Origin: Gnetum montanum
Taxonomy: Eukaryota; Streptophyta; Gnetopsida; Gnetales; Gnetaceae
DNA: 52,352 bases
NCBI GenBank assembly: GCA_015680685.1
Contig: MNCI01028413.1
Span: 290,481 to 342,832 of the forward strand
Reading direction: 5' to 3'
Part shown: positions 21,622-33,791 of the stretch, in pieces
Layout of the letters: every line of letters starts with the position of its first letter
Numbering within the stretch: position 1 is the stretch's first letter
The notes under the pieces: model-generated
Database searches by the model: none
The model's input: the letters and a program-made list of their open reading frames with translations, nothing else
What the model was told of the DNA's origin: nothing
Program-made: the position numbers and the translations under genes

Positions 21622-24352
21622 TGTTACGATTATGATTTATGCATTATGTGTGTTGTCTCAGTGGATTATTAGGTATGAATTAGCTTACATTATGATTATG
21701 ATGTCGTTACATGCTTAGCTCATGTGATTATGTATACTAGCCCTATGTGATGTGTTAAACAGGTGATGTTGCTAGTAGGGGTGTTGGATTGGGATACAAG
21801 AGCACCTATTTAGTATGTCTTTATGCTTTATGTGTGATTTTAGTATTTATGCATTTTCACTATAGTGCTATGTTGCATAATGTTCACATGTGATTTTGAC
21901 ATGTGAAGGTGTAGAGCATTTGATAATGATCTTGTAGGTTCAAACAAATCTTGATTTGGAGTTCTAGTGTGTTTGTTACGCATGATTAAAGTTCATAGCA
22001 ATAGTTGTAAAGGAAAAAAAGTTAAATATAGCTTATGGAAATATTTCATTTTAAAGAAATAATAAACAATTCAAAATTAAAGTAACATTACATTTGCACG
22101 TGATGTGTGCTACCTTGCTTATGTGTTTTTGTTTTTTTATTTGAAAAAAAAAACCAATGAATAAAAGTAACGTTTATGCATGAGGCATAAACCTTGTTTT
22201 TATTTTAGAACAAAAAGAGACCCACTACCTTTTTCATTTCATACCATAGAACTAGGTTATGTTTTATTGCTTTTCTATTTCGAAAACAAATTCAATAAGC
22301 TAAAGGCTATTCTCTGTTGGTTTTCCTTCCTTCTTTCTTCTATTTTTCCTTTTTTTTTGGAATTTTGAGCCTTGTGGATGGTTTTGCTTGCTCTAAACCT
22401 AGATTTGGAATTGCAGTGGTCGCATCTACATGGGTGTGGAACTTGTTTGGAGTGAAATGGAGTGTTGCTAGATTTTCAAGAATTTTTTGCTATAACCATT
22501 TTAAATGGTGGGTTGTGTTTACCTTTTCCTTGTATTTTTGTGCTAGATTAGTGTATATGATCATGCGATGTGGATATGTGAGGTGAATAGTTCAAAGATT
22601 GAGCTTGGACATGTTATTTTGCATATTTCTTGAAATTGTACGATTTTGGTTACAAATTTTTTATTAATATATATGCGATGTATGGTATAATGTGGAATTG
22701 TGGAATATGATATGTGATGTTGATGAGACTAGTATGATTGGAATATTATATTTTCGGGGCCTATTATGACATGAGCGATTTTGGGAGTTTCAATCCTTCC
22801 TGGCAATAATTAAATATTATTTTATTAATCAAAATTTGGATGTGCATAACTTTGCTTGCATGAGTCTGATTTAAGTGAAATTAATGTTGTTGGGATTATC
22901 TTGGGAAGTACTCTCTAATAGTGGAATTGGTTTTCTCTTTGGGCATATATTATTTTGGAGTGTATGATTGCGATCATTTTTGTGGAATTACATGTAGTTT
23001 AAGAAATATGGTTGTGGTGCAAAATTTTCTTTTGTTAAATCATGATATTGTTTTCATGGAATGAATGTGATTGTTAGGTGTAGATATATGTGGTCATGTT
23101 ATGTTTGTTTGGATTTGTTATGCTTATGACATGTGTTGGTCAAAGTTAGCCAGAATTTGTACATGTCTTCACAATGACACTTGTAATGGTCATTGGTAAG
23201 TGGTGCTAGCATGAGGGTGTGGACCAGTTGGTGATGAGGCATCCTAGAGGTAGTATGGATTAACCTCCACTGTGATGCATTGGTGAGGCTCCTGTCTCAA
23301 GCCTCATCTTGAGAGTGGAAGAGCGTAGATGTGTTCATCCCTACGGTTGGTATGTGGCATAGGTGTGTTTGTCCCTATCACAAGTCCTCCAAAAGACTAG
23401 TGATTGTAGGTCACAGGTTGATGAACACTAGCACTACTTGGATAAATAAAAAACTAATAAAAGACCTACATGCAATGGTTATTATGAGTACTCATGGCAA
23501 CATTTCACATGCTACATTGAGTGTGAATATGCTAGTGACCACATGGGCTAGGTATATGATAGTATCGATTTGTGATTCATATCACTGATAGCATATATTA
23601 TGATTGGATTATGATTGTGTGAGCCATGGGTTGTTTAATAATATAGCATAGGTGTGATGGCATGGGCATGATAGTGGAAAGGCATGTGATGTTGTGTAAT
23701 GAATAGATGATAGATTATGTCAGATCATGGCTTTATCCATGATTGCATGATAGCCATATATCCTTTTCGATAATGATTATGCTAGTGTTATGTGCACTAT
23801 GGTGTGTGTGTGTCCATGTGTTACTCTTAGCATGCATAAAACTAATATTTGATTATGGTTGTCTTGTGTCCCACTCCTCTTCTCTAGTGCAGCACTTATT
23901 AACTATTTAGCAAGGGAAGTATAAAGGCTTCCCACTCAGTTGTGTACTGACTTTATTTAATTACTGGTGCAAGTTGTAGGAGCCCAGATGAGCATGGAGA
24001 GGAAGATAAGAGGAGGAAAAACTCTTTAGTGCTTGGTTAATGTATATTTCTATGTACAGGTAGTATGGACTATGCATAATTGTATGAAACTCTTTGTACT
24101 CTTATATATGTGATGATGTATTTATGTATGTTTGTATCTTGTGAGCTAGAGATATTTAGTTTTATAAATTGAAATGTGTGTTTAGTTCTGGTTTGACATG
24201 AAAGTTTTGTATAGTTTGACCATCCTTAACATGATGTATTTTTTTACACATCATTATTTTTTAGTTCTTCATGCTTCCGTTGTGGTATTACTAGTGATCC
24301 TAGACATCACCCTACCCTAGCTAGGTGTGATAGGGTAGGTGTTATAGTTACA
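21622..24352 (+). repeat. 3' LTR of the Tekay/Del-like chromovirus (~2.7 kb)
   Basis: It starts TGTTACG after the polypurine tract. From 22710 to about 24130 it matches the 5' LTR remnant at 7393-8810. The end is placed at GTTACA (24347-24352), which partly mirrors the TGTTACG start; this boundary is uncertain. No gene is visible inside; open frames such as those near 22180-22586 lack recognisable domains. Confidence 0.75.
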
Positions 24353-26229
24353 GAGTGAACTAAGCATGAATGTGTAGTAGTTGTTGTGATTGTTGAAATG
24401 GTTGGGTTTGTGTATGAAACTGTAATTGGCTATTGTAATAGAAATTCAGCTAACCTTGTCAAACATTGTGAGTCATTAAAGATTTCTATTTTGTCAAGTC
24501 ACTTAGTCTATAGTCCCTATAGTACATTACTTGAAACAAATAAAATTTCATAAAAATGCTTAAGCACAATTCTGCCAAAATCTACTTCTATTTTCTCCAG
24601 GGAGAAAGTTCCACAAGAAAACTAGAAATAGAGCAAGATTCAATGGATTTAGAAAAAGAAAAGAAAAGAAAGGCCATTTTGTGTAAATTCTCAAACATTT
24701 AAGTGAGATAAATTAACATGAGGAAATAGTTTGCAATAAAGCTATTTCAATTCAATCTAAATATTATGAATTGTTTGCACCCTCTGAGCTTAACAAGGAA
24801 TTTAGTAAAAGACACTATTATTTAACTACTGAAATGCTTTGTAAATGACAAAGTACAAGCTTTTATTTGGCTAGTTAATAGTTTTTAAGAATTGTAAACA
24901 ATAGATCTTTGAAAAAAATTTAACAATTTCAAGATTGAAATTCCAAGGCAATAAACTTTAAAAAAATGAAGCTATTTTAATCATCTCAAATTATCAAAGA
25001 TTTTCTAGATGTTCTAGTCTTAAATAGGTAATTTCTATAAGACATTACTATTAAATTGCTCAAGATGCTTTTTTCTTTTATGGCAAACCTAATAGAAGTC
25101 TAGTATTGTGAAAAAAGCAGAGTTATAAGAGTAATCAAAAAATTCCAAAATTAAATGCTAAGCACGATACTATCTAAATGATTAGCTAAGTAACTAAAGA
25201 AAAAACAAGAAGAAAAGAACTCACAAGATTAAAACAAAGTAGTTGAATTGATGCCTTTAGCAAGCCATGCTTTACAATCTTTAATATATTTCTTCAACAT
25301 TCCTTCTTAATTTCCCAAAATCCTCCCTGGAAGCCCTTTTATGGTGGCTCTTAGGAAGTTACAACATGATAAAAAATTAAGGTGACTTACAACAATATGA
25401 ATGTTTAGTTATAACTAGCATATAAAGTTATAACTTGCATAGGAAGTTACTATAGAAATACAAGTTTGCCAAGTGTCCGGTAGTTTCAACAAGCCCCTTT
25501 TTTAATGTTTTGATGTCTTAGTATTTGTGTCTATTACAATGTGAAACCATAAAAATAGTTGTTCTACATTAAATTCTCTATGGTTTTTCCTTAAATAATA
25601 GACACCATTGTAGATAACACATGGAAAACTAATGCTAGAAGCATTTCCAACAAATGCACGCATTTTGCTCTACTTGGCCTCATGCATCATTCATCACGTC
25701 TGCTACCACATAGGTTGCCCCTAAACTGAAAGGAGACATGACCACATCCTCATTGTTGCTTGCTGAGGCTGAAAAGGCTTCCTCATGTGTAAGAAATTTT
25801 CTTCTTCTAGAACACTGATGGTACTGAAGCCTAGTAGGAACTACATGACCTTAGCCTATCAATCAAGCTTAGACTTAATGATAGTCTTGATGAAGTACAA
25901 GGGATATGGACACAACTTATTTGATATAAATATATTCAAGACATAAAGTAAGTCATAGATGATGGATTGATATGTCGAAAAGAGTTTGGTTTTCCCTTCC
26001 CAATAAACAAAAAATCTTTATTAAAGATACTGATAGAGTTTGCCTCCTAAGGAGGGCTAAAAGCTACAATGGTGTGAGATATACATTGTAAATTTAAATG
26101 GATAGTTAGAACTTAGTTCATGAGAAAAAAGAGAGTTTGAATGATGAAATTTTACATATTATGGATTCATAGATGAATATAGTGTCAACTAATGATGTTT
26201 AAAGCTAATTTGGGATCCGAGCAGAGCTA
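24353..26229. other. AT-rich DNA with a candidate minus-strand LTR ending at 25491
   Basis: No gene was recognised. On the minus strand, a purine-rich AAAAAAGGGGCT (about 25492-25503) is followed by TGTTGAAACTACCGG and, about 130-150 bases on, by a CATAAAAGGGC TATA-like box (about 25338-25348). This is the arrangement of a polypurine tract, LTR start and promoter. The other LTR end and a partner LTR were not found, so the call is tentative. The sequence to the right (25504-26100) has no open reading frame I can name. Confidence 0.35.
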
Positions 26230-27049
26230 ATTTTTGGTACTATCCTATAGGTGACATTGGTAGATGATGTAATGATGCTGATGCTAGGATAGGTGATGTT
26301 AAGGCTACATGTAGTGATACTAACATTACATTAACATGCTCATGTGATTTGTTAGTGATGCATGTGCCAGGACTAATCTCACAAATCTTAGAGGATGTTA
26401 GGATGGCTGAGAAACTTACAGATGATCTAGTTAGTGAATGTACTGGTACTCTTAATCTATTGAAACTTAAAAAAGTACTCTTAAATCTTAAAAAATTGGC
26501 CTTGAATTAATGTTGAAACATGATATTTATAAGCCTACCTAAATTGCATGGGACCTAAATCTAAAAACTCAAAGTCTATTTTTGGAAAGCTAAGGTTGTG
26601 TGTTGAAAGTGATGTAGCAATGTGGTGATATGATGACATGGGTAGGTAATGTAGTGATATAGTGATGCTAACACTGGTGTCACCTAGGTAAAACATGCTA
26701 ATTCAAGCTTTCTAATGTGTTCAAAATTACTGAAACTAGTGATCATCAGCTCTAAGTTTATGTGGACCTCTTCAGAGGCTCAACAGGGCTCAAAGCATGA
26801 TCTAGAGATGAGCTTTTAGGTAGTGAAGTGCAAGTGATGCTAACATTGACACTAGTCTCACCCAATGTTTCTTATTCAAAACACCTTTTTTTAAGCCTCA
26901 AAAAGTTAGCAAAAGGGCTTAAACTAATGTCTATCCTTTGGGGCATGGTTAGAGTCAACCATTGGAAGCCTTTAGAAGTCTAAAATATCACTAGTGATGG
27001 TGTCTTTAAGGGTATTTTTGTTAGTGATGTTGGACACTTATGCTAACAC
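26230..27049. repeat. degenerate tandem repeat, unit ~170-210 bp
   Basis: Phrases such as GTGATGCTAACAYTG with a nearby GTCACC, AAGCCTTTAGAAGTCTAAAATA and ACTAGTGATGGTGTCTTT recur at irregular intervals (for example about 26660, 26830 and 27030). They continue beyond two retrotransposon insertions at 28228-28423 and 34842-35040. Copies are strongly diverged and unit borders are approximate. Confidence 0.45.
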
Positions 27050-28227
27050 TGAGGATCATAGAAATTAGAAGTGGGGGATGAATAAGTTCCCTAAACAAAA
27101 ATTAATAGCCAAAAAAATCACACTTAATTTTTACGTAGTTTTCCAACTTTGTTTCTCCACACTTGAAGGGTAGATTTCTTACACACCTTTGAACTTTGTT
27201 TCTCTAAAATGTGGTTTGAAGCATACCACACCCTATACATGCTCTAAAATCTACTCTAGATTGTTTTGTCATTGTGAAACCACTCAACCGCACAAGGTCC
27301 CAACAAGCTTAGAAAGTGGTTTAAAAGATCCTACAACCTTTACAAATTGATTTTTGCTCTAGAGTATTTTGACATTGCACAAACACTCAATTCCACAGGA
27401 TCCCAACAAGCTCAATCATGATGCCTTCTTGCAAGAAGCACATCAACCCCATAGGGCAATAAGAGAGAAACAAAATTACAAGGATAAAATGTAACTAAAT
27501 TATTGGACCTTGTATTTTGAGACACAATTCACAATTCAACAACCAAACAAGCAAATGATTTGACAAATGAAGTACACAAATGCAATATACAATGATTACT
27601 TTGATAGTGAGAATTGATGTTCAATTCTTGCACATTTCCCAAGAGAATGAAGTCTTCTTATAGCCTCAAATTTTTTGAAATCACCTTAGAATTCATGCAA
27701 TAGCTATCTAATGGCTAGTGTAGATGTATCCTTCGAGATTGGGATGTCTTGTTGAAAATGACTTTAATTCTAGAAAGACATCTCTTTTGAAATGGAGATG
27801 TCTTTTCTTGAAAGGAGACATCTCCTATTTTTGGAAGACATTTTCTCTAAGTGACACCACTTTGGTTAAGAAATCTTCTACATTTGAGAGAAGTGTTCTC
27901 TTGATAGGAGATGTCTACTATTTTTGGGAGATATATTCTCTACATTTGTACTTTGATTCTGAAGCTTTCTCTTGATCACTAGAGCATCTTCATTTAGCTT
28001 GTAGTATTATTTACTCATCCATGCTTTCTTGAGTCCTTGTAGTCTTCACTTAGACATCTTTGTACCCATCCATGCTCTCTTGAGTCCTCGTAGTCTCTAT
28101 CTCTACTTTGAGATTTCTTGTGGATGCCATTCTTTGAGCGCTACTTCATGCCCTACAAAATATCACATTCCCCAACATTCTATGTTCTACAATTTCCTTA
28201 AGGTTTTGACATACCAAAAGGTCAATA
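27050..28227 (-). repeat. solo-LTR-like copy related to the copia-like element at 28424-34836
   Basis: It begins TGAGGATCAT and a GGGGGATGAATAAGTTCCC segment like the LTR at 28424, shares the TCCACACTTGA-type and CACACC segments, and ends with TTTTGACATACCAAAAGGTC as in that family. It carries its own AGACATCT/AGATGTCT cluster at 27776-27915. No internal region follows, and it is clearly diverged from both LTRs of the neighbouring element. No gene is seen within it. Confidence 0.65.
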
Positions 28228-28423
28228 GACCCTAGCTTCAACATCACTAAATCATCAATGGAATTTTTGATTCTTATTTCAACATCATGGAATCCATGTA
28301 GATGCTAGAATTGATGTTTAACATCATGGGAATGATCAGAACTAAACATTGAAAGCTTTATGAAGCCTAAAATAATGCTAAAGATGATGATTTTTTGGAT
28401 GCTTGTGTAGGTGGAACCAACAT

Positions 28424-29510
28424 TAAGGATCGTTAAACTTAGAAACTGGGAGGAGGGGGGAATGAATAAGTTCCCCTAATTATTACTTAAACAAAAAAAG
28501 CACACACACCAAATTTAACATGGTTTCCCAACTTGGGTAGTCCACACTTAGAGGGTAGATCACTAACACACCTCTAAAATTTGTTTCTCTTAAAATGTGA
28601 GTGAAGGATCCACACCCTTTATAGTCTTCAAGCCTTGCTTCAGAGTGTTGTACGACAACACCAATCGCTTAACCTTGCAAGGTCCTTTTAGGCTTGGAAA
28701 TGTGGTTTCAAGGCTTTCACAACCTTTACAATCTTGAGCTCCACACCGAAGTGTTGTATCACAACACCAACAACTCAATCTTGTAGGATCTTGACAAGCT
28801 CAAGCACATCAACCTTGTAGGACAACAAAGACTTACAAGGGATAATTACAACTCAGTTTGATGATCCTTGTACAGTTACACTTTATAATGCCAAAATGAT
28901 AAGATAATGAGGAGTAATAGAGAATTCAATGATTATAAATGATTACATAATGAATACAACAAGGCTTGCACTTTTTCCAATGCACATTAAGTCTCCTTAT
29001 AGCTATCATGTTTCTAAATCCATCTTGGAACTCATGCAATGGCTAGGCAATGATCACTAATGGTCATGGGAGACATCTTTCTCATGCTTGAGACATCTCT
29101 TTGAATTTGCCTTCAATTTTGGAAAGATGTATTTGTTTCCTAAAAGACATCTTTTTGAAGTCTTCATTATGGAAGATGTCTTTGTCTTATGGAAGACGTG
29201 TTTCTAACCTTAGTTTGCATTTTGTAAAGACATATTTGCCTTGTGAAAGATGTTTTTATCTAAGCAAGACGTCTTATTATTTCTGAAGACATCTTTATCT
29301 AAGTTCACTCCAATTCTGTCAAGACATTTACTGCTTCTTAGAGACATCTTTCTTCATCTTCCTTTGCATGATGAATCCTTCATTCTTTGTCCATAACCTT
29401 GCTCAATACAAGTTCTTATCTTGTAAGCATAACAACTACACATACATACAAACAACCTTTGTCTTCCAATTTTCTTAATGTTTTGACATACCAAAACCAA
29501 AATGTCCACA
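28424..29510 (-). repeat. 3' LTR (1,087 bp) of the copia-like element
   Basis: In minus orientation it starts TGTGGACATTTTGG right after a purine-rich AAAAAAGGGGAGAT and ends at 28424, where CCTCA has decayed to CCTTA. It aligns along its length with 33792-34836. The flank AACAT (28419-28423) equals the flank after 34836, a perfect 5-bp target-site duplication. Confidence 0.9.
29068..29352 (-). promoter_or_regulatory. array of ~12 GACGTC-type palindromes in LTR U3
   Basis: About a dozen copies resemble AAAGACGTCTTT, spaced roughly 20-30 bases. Most have decayed to GACATC or GATGTC, and one GACGTC remains intact near 29268. GACGTC is the known C-box core bound by plant bZIP factors; use as an enhancer here is inference. 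Confidence 0.6.
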
Positions 29511-29524
29511 ATCTCCCCTTTTTT
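29511..29524 (-). other. polypurine tract of the copia-like element
   Basis: The minus strand reads AAAAAAGGGGAGAT immediately before the LTR start TGTGGACA. Confidence 0.7.
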
Positions 29525-30632
29525 GGTAATGTCCAAAAATTAAGAAAAATGGGTTAGCCTTGTCCAAAAAAGAATAACACATTTAATAACTTCTCCCCAT
29601 TTTTGGACATAACCAAAAAGGACATAGTAAGAACACAAGCAGATAAAGAGATATATAAAAAATATACAAAGAAAAGTATAAAGACATATAAATTCCTATG
29701 GTAGCTAGGGAGTAGGACAAGCGTGTAGGATCAATAAGATGTGAATTAAATCAATAGACCACACAAAGATAACTAGAAAACACACATTTTGTCCATAACC
29801 ATCTACAAAATGTTTTACAACAAACTATCTAGAAACATCTCAGAGTACAACTATCTACAGATCATATGTGCAAAGTACCAAAAACACATATGTGAAGGTC
29901 AAAAAATGTCTTATTCTATTTTATCACCAAAAGGAGAGAAAAAATAACCTATTGAGGCCTCAATCACTCATCTTTGTAGCATCATTAGACTTAGAATTCA
30001 CTACTACTCAAGATGAACGATAAGTATCCTCCTCATTGTCATCATTACTAGTGCTCAGATGATTGGATTTCTGAGTGTCCTCATTTGAGGACTCAACCTA
30101 TTGCACTGGAGCCCATCTAGGACAAAGCTTCACTTGAAACCAAGAGGAAGTTGGTGGAGCTGATGGAGCTAGCGATTGCTGAGTTGGGACCCATTGGGAC
30201 ATGGTTCCAAAGATGCTCTCCATAGCTCATTGCTCAAAAGAGCTAGGAGCATTAGTAGAGGGTGGAATAGTGTGAGAAGGTGGGATTGGATCATGGTGTC
30301 TCATTTTTGGCATGGAAGCATGACTCTCCCCTTAGAATTCTATTGGGAATGCCTCTGGCTTAGAATTAGATTCCATCCCAAAGTCATATGTGCATGAGGG
30401 GCCTGTTGCTAAAGAATGATGTGGAGGAATAGGAACATCCTCCTTGCTATCAAAGATAGGAGGAGTGATGACCTCCTCAAATACGTGCCCATTAGAGGGA
30501 GGGGAAATCCTAGCTTCCACCAAATTCTTACGCAAGTAAAAGAGGTTCCTCCCAAGCTTTTGGCTTGGGCAAGGGGTCAAAATAATTTCTTTAGAGAAGA
30601 ACTAATCTGAGCTCTAGAGGATTTCGATCTTC
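29525..30632 (-). other. 3' internal region of the copia-like element, no recognised gene
   Basis: No reverse transcriptase, RNase H or integrase motif was found in any frame. The minus strand holds short open pieces rich in Pro and Ser (for example 30332-30580) that may be a decayed C-terminal extension of the ORF at 30633-31529. The stretch at 29525-29950 has no open frame of note. Confidence 0.55.
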
Positions 30633-31529
30633 TCAACTATGGAGAGGCTTTTTTCTTTTGTTTTGGAGGTTTGGTGCATACTCACTAAGACTTCCCTTGT
30701 CTTTAAGAAAAGGCAACTCTAGAGTAGATATATCCCTCTGGTAGATTAATAGGCTGATGAGGTAGGGGTGTCCAAGGATTCTATCCCTGGTATAGAGACT
30801 CAAAATGTCTAAGTAAAGACTGTTGCCTAGATCCAATGGTAAACTTGTAAGTAGATAATACAAGACAAAACCCTATGATGGTAGTAGATAATTGTAACTA
30901 CCTCCTTTCACCATGATGTTATACAAAATAATGAGTGAAAAATTGGATGCATCAAGAGTCATCTTTCTCCTCTCAATATGGTCCTCATCAAATGACATAT
31001 CTCTCCCAAATGAAACATCATAAAATTCATCATGAGCTATGGGCATTATACGATTGGTATAAATGTCATGCATAGAATCTATGGTAACCTGGAACACTAA
31101 ACTAGAAATACCTATAAGTGCATTGACAATTTGAGGAGAGACTTCAACAACAATCCCACCAATAGTTGATGTGAATGCTCCAAAAATAGCTTTAGAAATG
31201 ATAATATTATGGTAGATTTCACGAATTAACACTTCAAGGATAAGAAAATTCATAGAAATGAAAGTTGTCCATTTTAAGAGCTTGAAATAATCTAAGAGAG
31301 CTTGCTGTCTATGAAGTGGGAAATTAAGAGAACACTTAGAAGTAATGGTGATGGTTCTTGTAGCCTCAAACCTATGTTGAGTGCTTGTACTTTGAAATTG
31401 GGGCATGTATGAAGGTGGCACATTACTAGAACTTCCTTGTGAACATTTCTTTGGTGGATTTCTAGATGTACCAATCTTCTTGTAGGCAATCTATACCAAA
31501 ATTGCTATGAATGTTGGAGTCCTAGTCAT
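30633..31529 (-). pseudogene. second ORF of the copia-like element, plant-mobile-domain-like protein (tentative)
   Basis: From an ATG at 31529 to TGA at 30633 the minus strand keeps a single 298-codon frame broken only by two TAG codons. The N-terminal 50 residues are Ser/Pro/Lys-rich. A helical region follows with LLDYFKLLKW, LIREIYHN and VNALIGIS, then a C-terminal part with YLLTSLPLDLGNSLYL and a HPYLISLLIY-like stretch. The layout resembles the putative plant transposon protein or plant-mobile-domain families often found in retroelements, but I cannot confirm this by eye. It occupies the place of pol. A TATA box and a palindrome array resembling the LTR U3 lie directly upstream, so it was probably transcribed separately. 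Function is unknown. Confidence 0.5.
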
Positions 31530-31577
31530 CTCTGTGGGATCTTTGTGGAAGAATACAAAAAAAAATGGAAGTTTTAT

Positions 31578-31585
31578 CTTTTATA
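31578..31585 (-). promoter_or_regulatory. internal TATA box upstream of the second ORF
   Basis: TATAAAAG (minus) is preceded by TAGC and lies 49 bases before the ORF start codon at 31529. The LTR has a matching TAGCTATAAGAAG after its own array (about 34349-34361). Confidence 0.5.
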
Positions 31586-31617
31586 GCTATAGAAAAATGA
31601 GGGTTTTGCATGAAAAA

Positions 31618-31792
31618 CGAGACATCCTTTTCAATAGAGAGATGTCTTTTTCACATGTTAAAAATACAGTAAATATCTTTCATTTATAGAAGAAGTCTTT
31701 ACCATAATGATAGAAAACTTAGAGAGACGTCTTTGTTGTTTCAAAGACATCTTTGTAGAGATGTCTTTCTTTTCTGAAAGACATCTTTCATA
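31618..31792 (-). promoter_or_regulatory. internal array of GACGTC-type palindromes
   Basis: About seven AGACGTCT, AGACATCT or AGATGTCT units lie just upstream of the internal TATA box, including one intact GAGACGTCTTTG near 31724. This is the same motif family and order (array, then TATA) as in the LTRs of this element. Confidence 0.55.
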
Positions 31793-32190
31793 AGAAATTA
31801 GGATGAGGTTTTGGAAGGCTGCCATTGGTCTATGGTCTTTATGAAACCTTGAGAAAAAAAAGAATACTTACTTTTACCTACCTATCATGCTGTCAGAAGG
31901 TGATGGAGTTTAAATATCTAGTGAATGTGTTTCCTTTTTTTAGGAATCTCCTCTAAACTGAACTTCCCTAATGTCCATGGCATGACTTCCTCTTACAAAT
32001 TTGTTGTTGAAAGTGTCTTGATGCATTTGGTCTTGTTGTTTAATTTTCCATTACTTTTGATAACCTTGGTTCTTTGAGTTGACTTCCAATCTTCTTTGTG
32101 ATCTTGCATAAAACCCTTTCTTGGTGTATTTTGATAAAACCAAGGAGTCCTTTGATATGCCCGTGTATTCATGTGATAAAACTTTAGATT

Positions 32191-32232
32191 GCACTCCCAT
32201 TGTTTATGCCCAATATTATTGCAATAATAACA
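32191..32232 (-). other. Gag zinc knuckle C-x2-C-x4-H-x4-C
   Basis: The minus strand reads C-Y-Y-C-N-N-I-G-H-K-Q-W-E-C, an intact canonical nucleocapsid zinc knuckle. Confidence 0.85.
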
Positions 32233-32985
32233 TCTAATTCTCTTATTGAAAAAATGACTAGAAGAACCAAACCTTTGAGGAGTTTTTTGTTGGATAAGAG
32301 CTTTCCTTGATGTAGTGTCCTTATTTCTTGGAGGTTCCTTTAGGTGGGATGAAGGTTGTCTAGGTTACTCTTCTTAGTGGTAGCATCCAAGTTCACTTTT
32401 ATCTTATGGACTTCTTCCTTGTCCTAGTACCATTCGAAGAGACTCCTTTCCCTTCATTAATCATTCATTTATTAGTTTAACATCAACAACTTCCACTTTG
32501 GCTTATTCTAAAGATAAGGTTAGCTTCTCATTCTCAACCCTTAGGTCTAAGAGTTATTTATCAAGATTGGAAATAGTCAAATTTAACACGGATATTTCAT
32601 GTTCTTTAGACTTATTTATATAACTTAGTACAAAGATTTTGCAAATTCAAAAGTTCTCTACACAATAATCAAACCTCTCATCATCATTTAATTCATCATT
32701 TGATGGATCACCATTAGTGAGGGCCATCCAGATGAGCTCAGAATTTTTTGCATCTTTCTCCACCTCTTCTTCACTTTGTTCCCCATCATCCCAACTTATA
32801 TAGAAGTTGGTCTTCTTTACTTTTTCAAGGTATTTATTCTTATATTACATCTTGAAGCTACTAGGGCATTCAGAGGTCACACAGCCTCCACCTCTATACA
32901 TCCAACATTCTATAGAAGAAAAATCTAAGTTAGAGTTTAAAAAGTTCTTGCCTCTTTCTTTACCTTTAGGCTGATTTAATCTTTG

Positions 32986-33737
32986 CTAATATGCCCCTTT
33001 GTTCTTCCTAGCAACTAGTTGTTGTAGCTTCCTAGTAAGAAAGGCAGTCTCCTCTTCACTACCCTCATCATGCTCATTGAGTTCCTTCTTCTTTGAAGTA
33101 GTCCTTAAGGTAATGGGCCTTTCTTGAATAGCTCCTTCACATAGGAGATTCATTTCATAAGTGATGAGAGCACTTTGAAGCTCTTCAAATTTTAAAGTTA
33201 AGAAGTATCTAATTTCTTTCATGGTTGTGACCTTGGGTCTAAACTTAGGTTGAAGAGTCTTGATCATCTTAATAATCACATTGCTTTCAGGAAAATCCTT
33301 TCTTATTTCTTTGATTACGATAATAAGATCATTACCTCTAGAAAAATAATCCTTAATTTTCTCACCTTCTCTCATCTTGAGTTTATCGTATTCACTTTTT
33401 AAAACTAAAAATTTTGATTTCTTAACAATAGAGGTTCCTTCATAAGTTGGCCATTTTACATTCTACTCCCCTATTGAATTTAGATTTATTCAATGCACAA
33501 AATAAAATTTTTTTTTGCTTTTGAATCAAACATGAACTTATTCTTTTTCTCTTGAGACCATTTATTGTAAGGCTTGATGATGCTAGTGGTGCCATCAATG
33601 GGTGGAGCATAGCCTTCCAGAATTGACTTCCATACTTCAAGCTCCATAGATTTGAAGAACCCTTGCATTCTATCTTTCCAATAGGTGAAGTTGAATTTGT
33701 CGAACATCATTGGCTTTGTATAAGATGTTTCCTCCAT
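32986..33737 (-). pseudogene. Ty1/copia-type gag (N-terminal and UBN2-like parts)
   Basis: The minus-strand ATG at 33737 begins MEETSYTKP and then FDKFNFTYWKDRMQGFF and VWKSILEGYAPP, the hallmark start of plant copia Gag. A frame break near 33480 precedes the second part (33375-32986) with KIKDYFSRGNDLI and LQPKFRPKVTTM, the UBN2-type core. The reading continues, broken, to the zinc knuckle at 32191-32232. Gag would form the virus-like particle. No protease, integrase or RT follows, so the element is non-autonomous. A PBS at 33778-33790 and LTR at 33792 lie just upstream. Confidence 0.8.
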
Positions 33738-33777
33738 TTTTCACTCTTGAAGTTGATGATGAAACAAAGAGTACTAG

Positions 33778-33790
33778 GCTCCAATACCAC
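33778..33790 (-). other. primer-binding site, initiator-Met type
   Basis: The minus strand reads TGGTATTGGAGCC, a decayed match to the initiator-tRNA-Met complement TGGTATCAGAGC, directly beside the LTR end. Confidence 0.7.
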
Positions 33791-33791
33791 T

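Noticed and set aside
22180-22586. Open frames inside the chromovirus 3' LTR
   Set aside because: No domain is recognised, and the segment lies within a defined LTR; a corresponding 5' LTR copy is not in the window for comparison.
24353-26229. Possible host gene between retroelements
   Set aside because: No long open frame, no convincing exon pattern and no recognisable protein motif.
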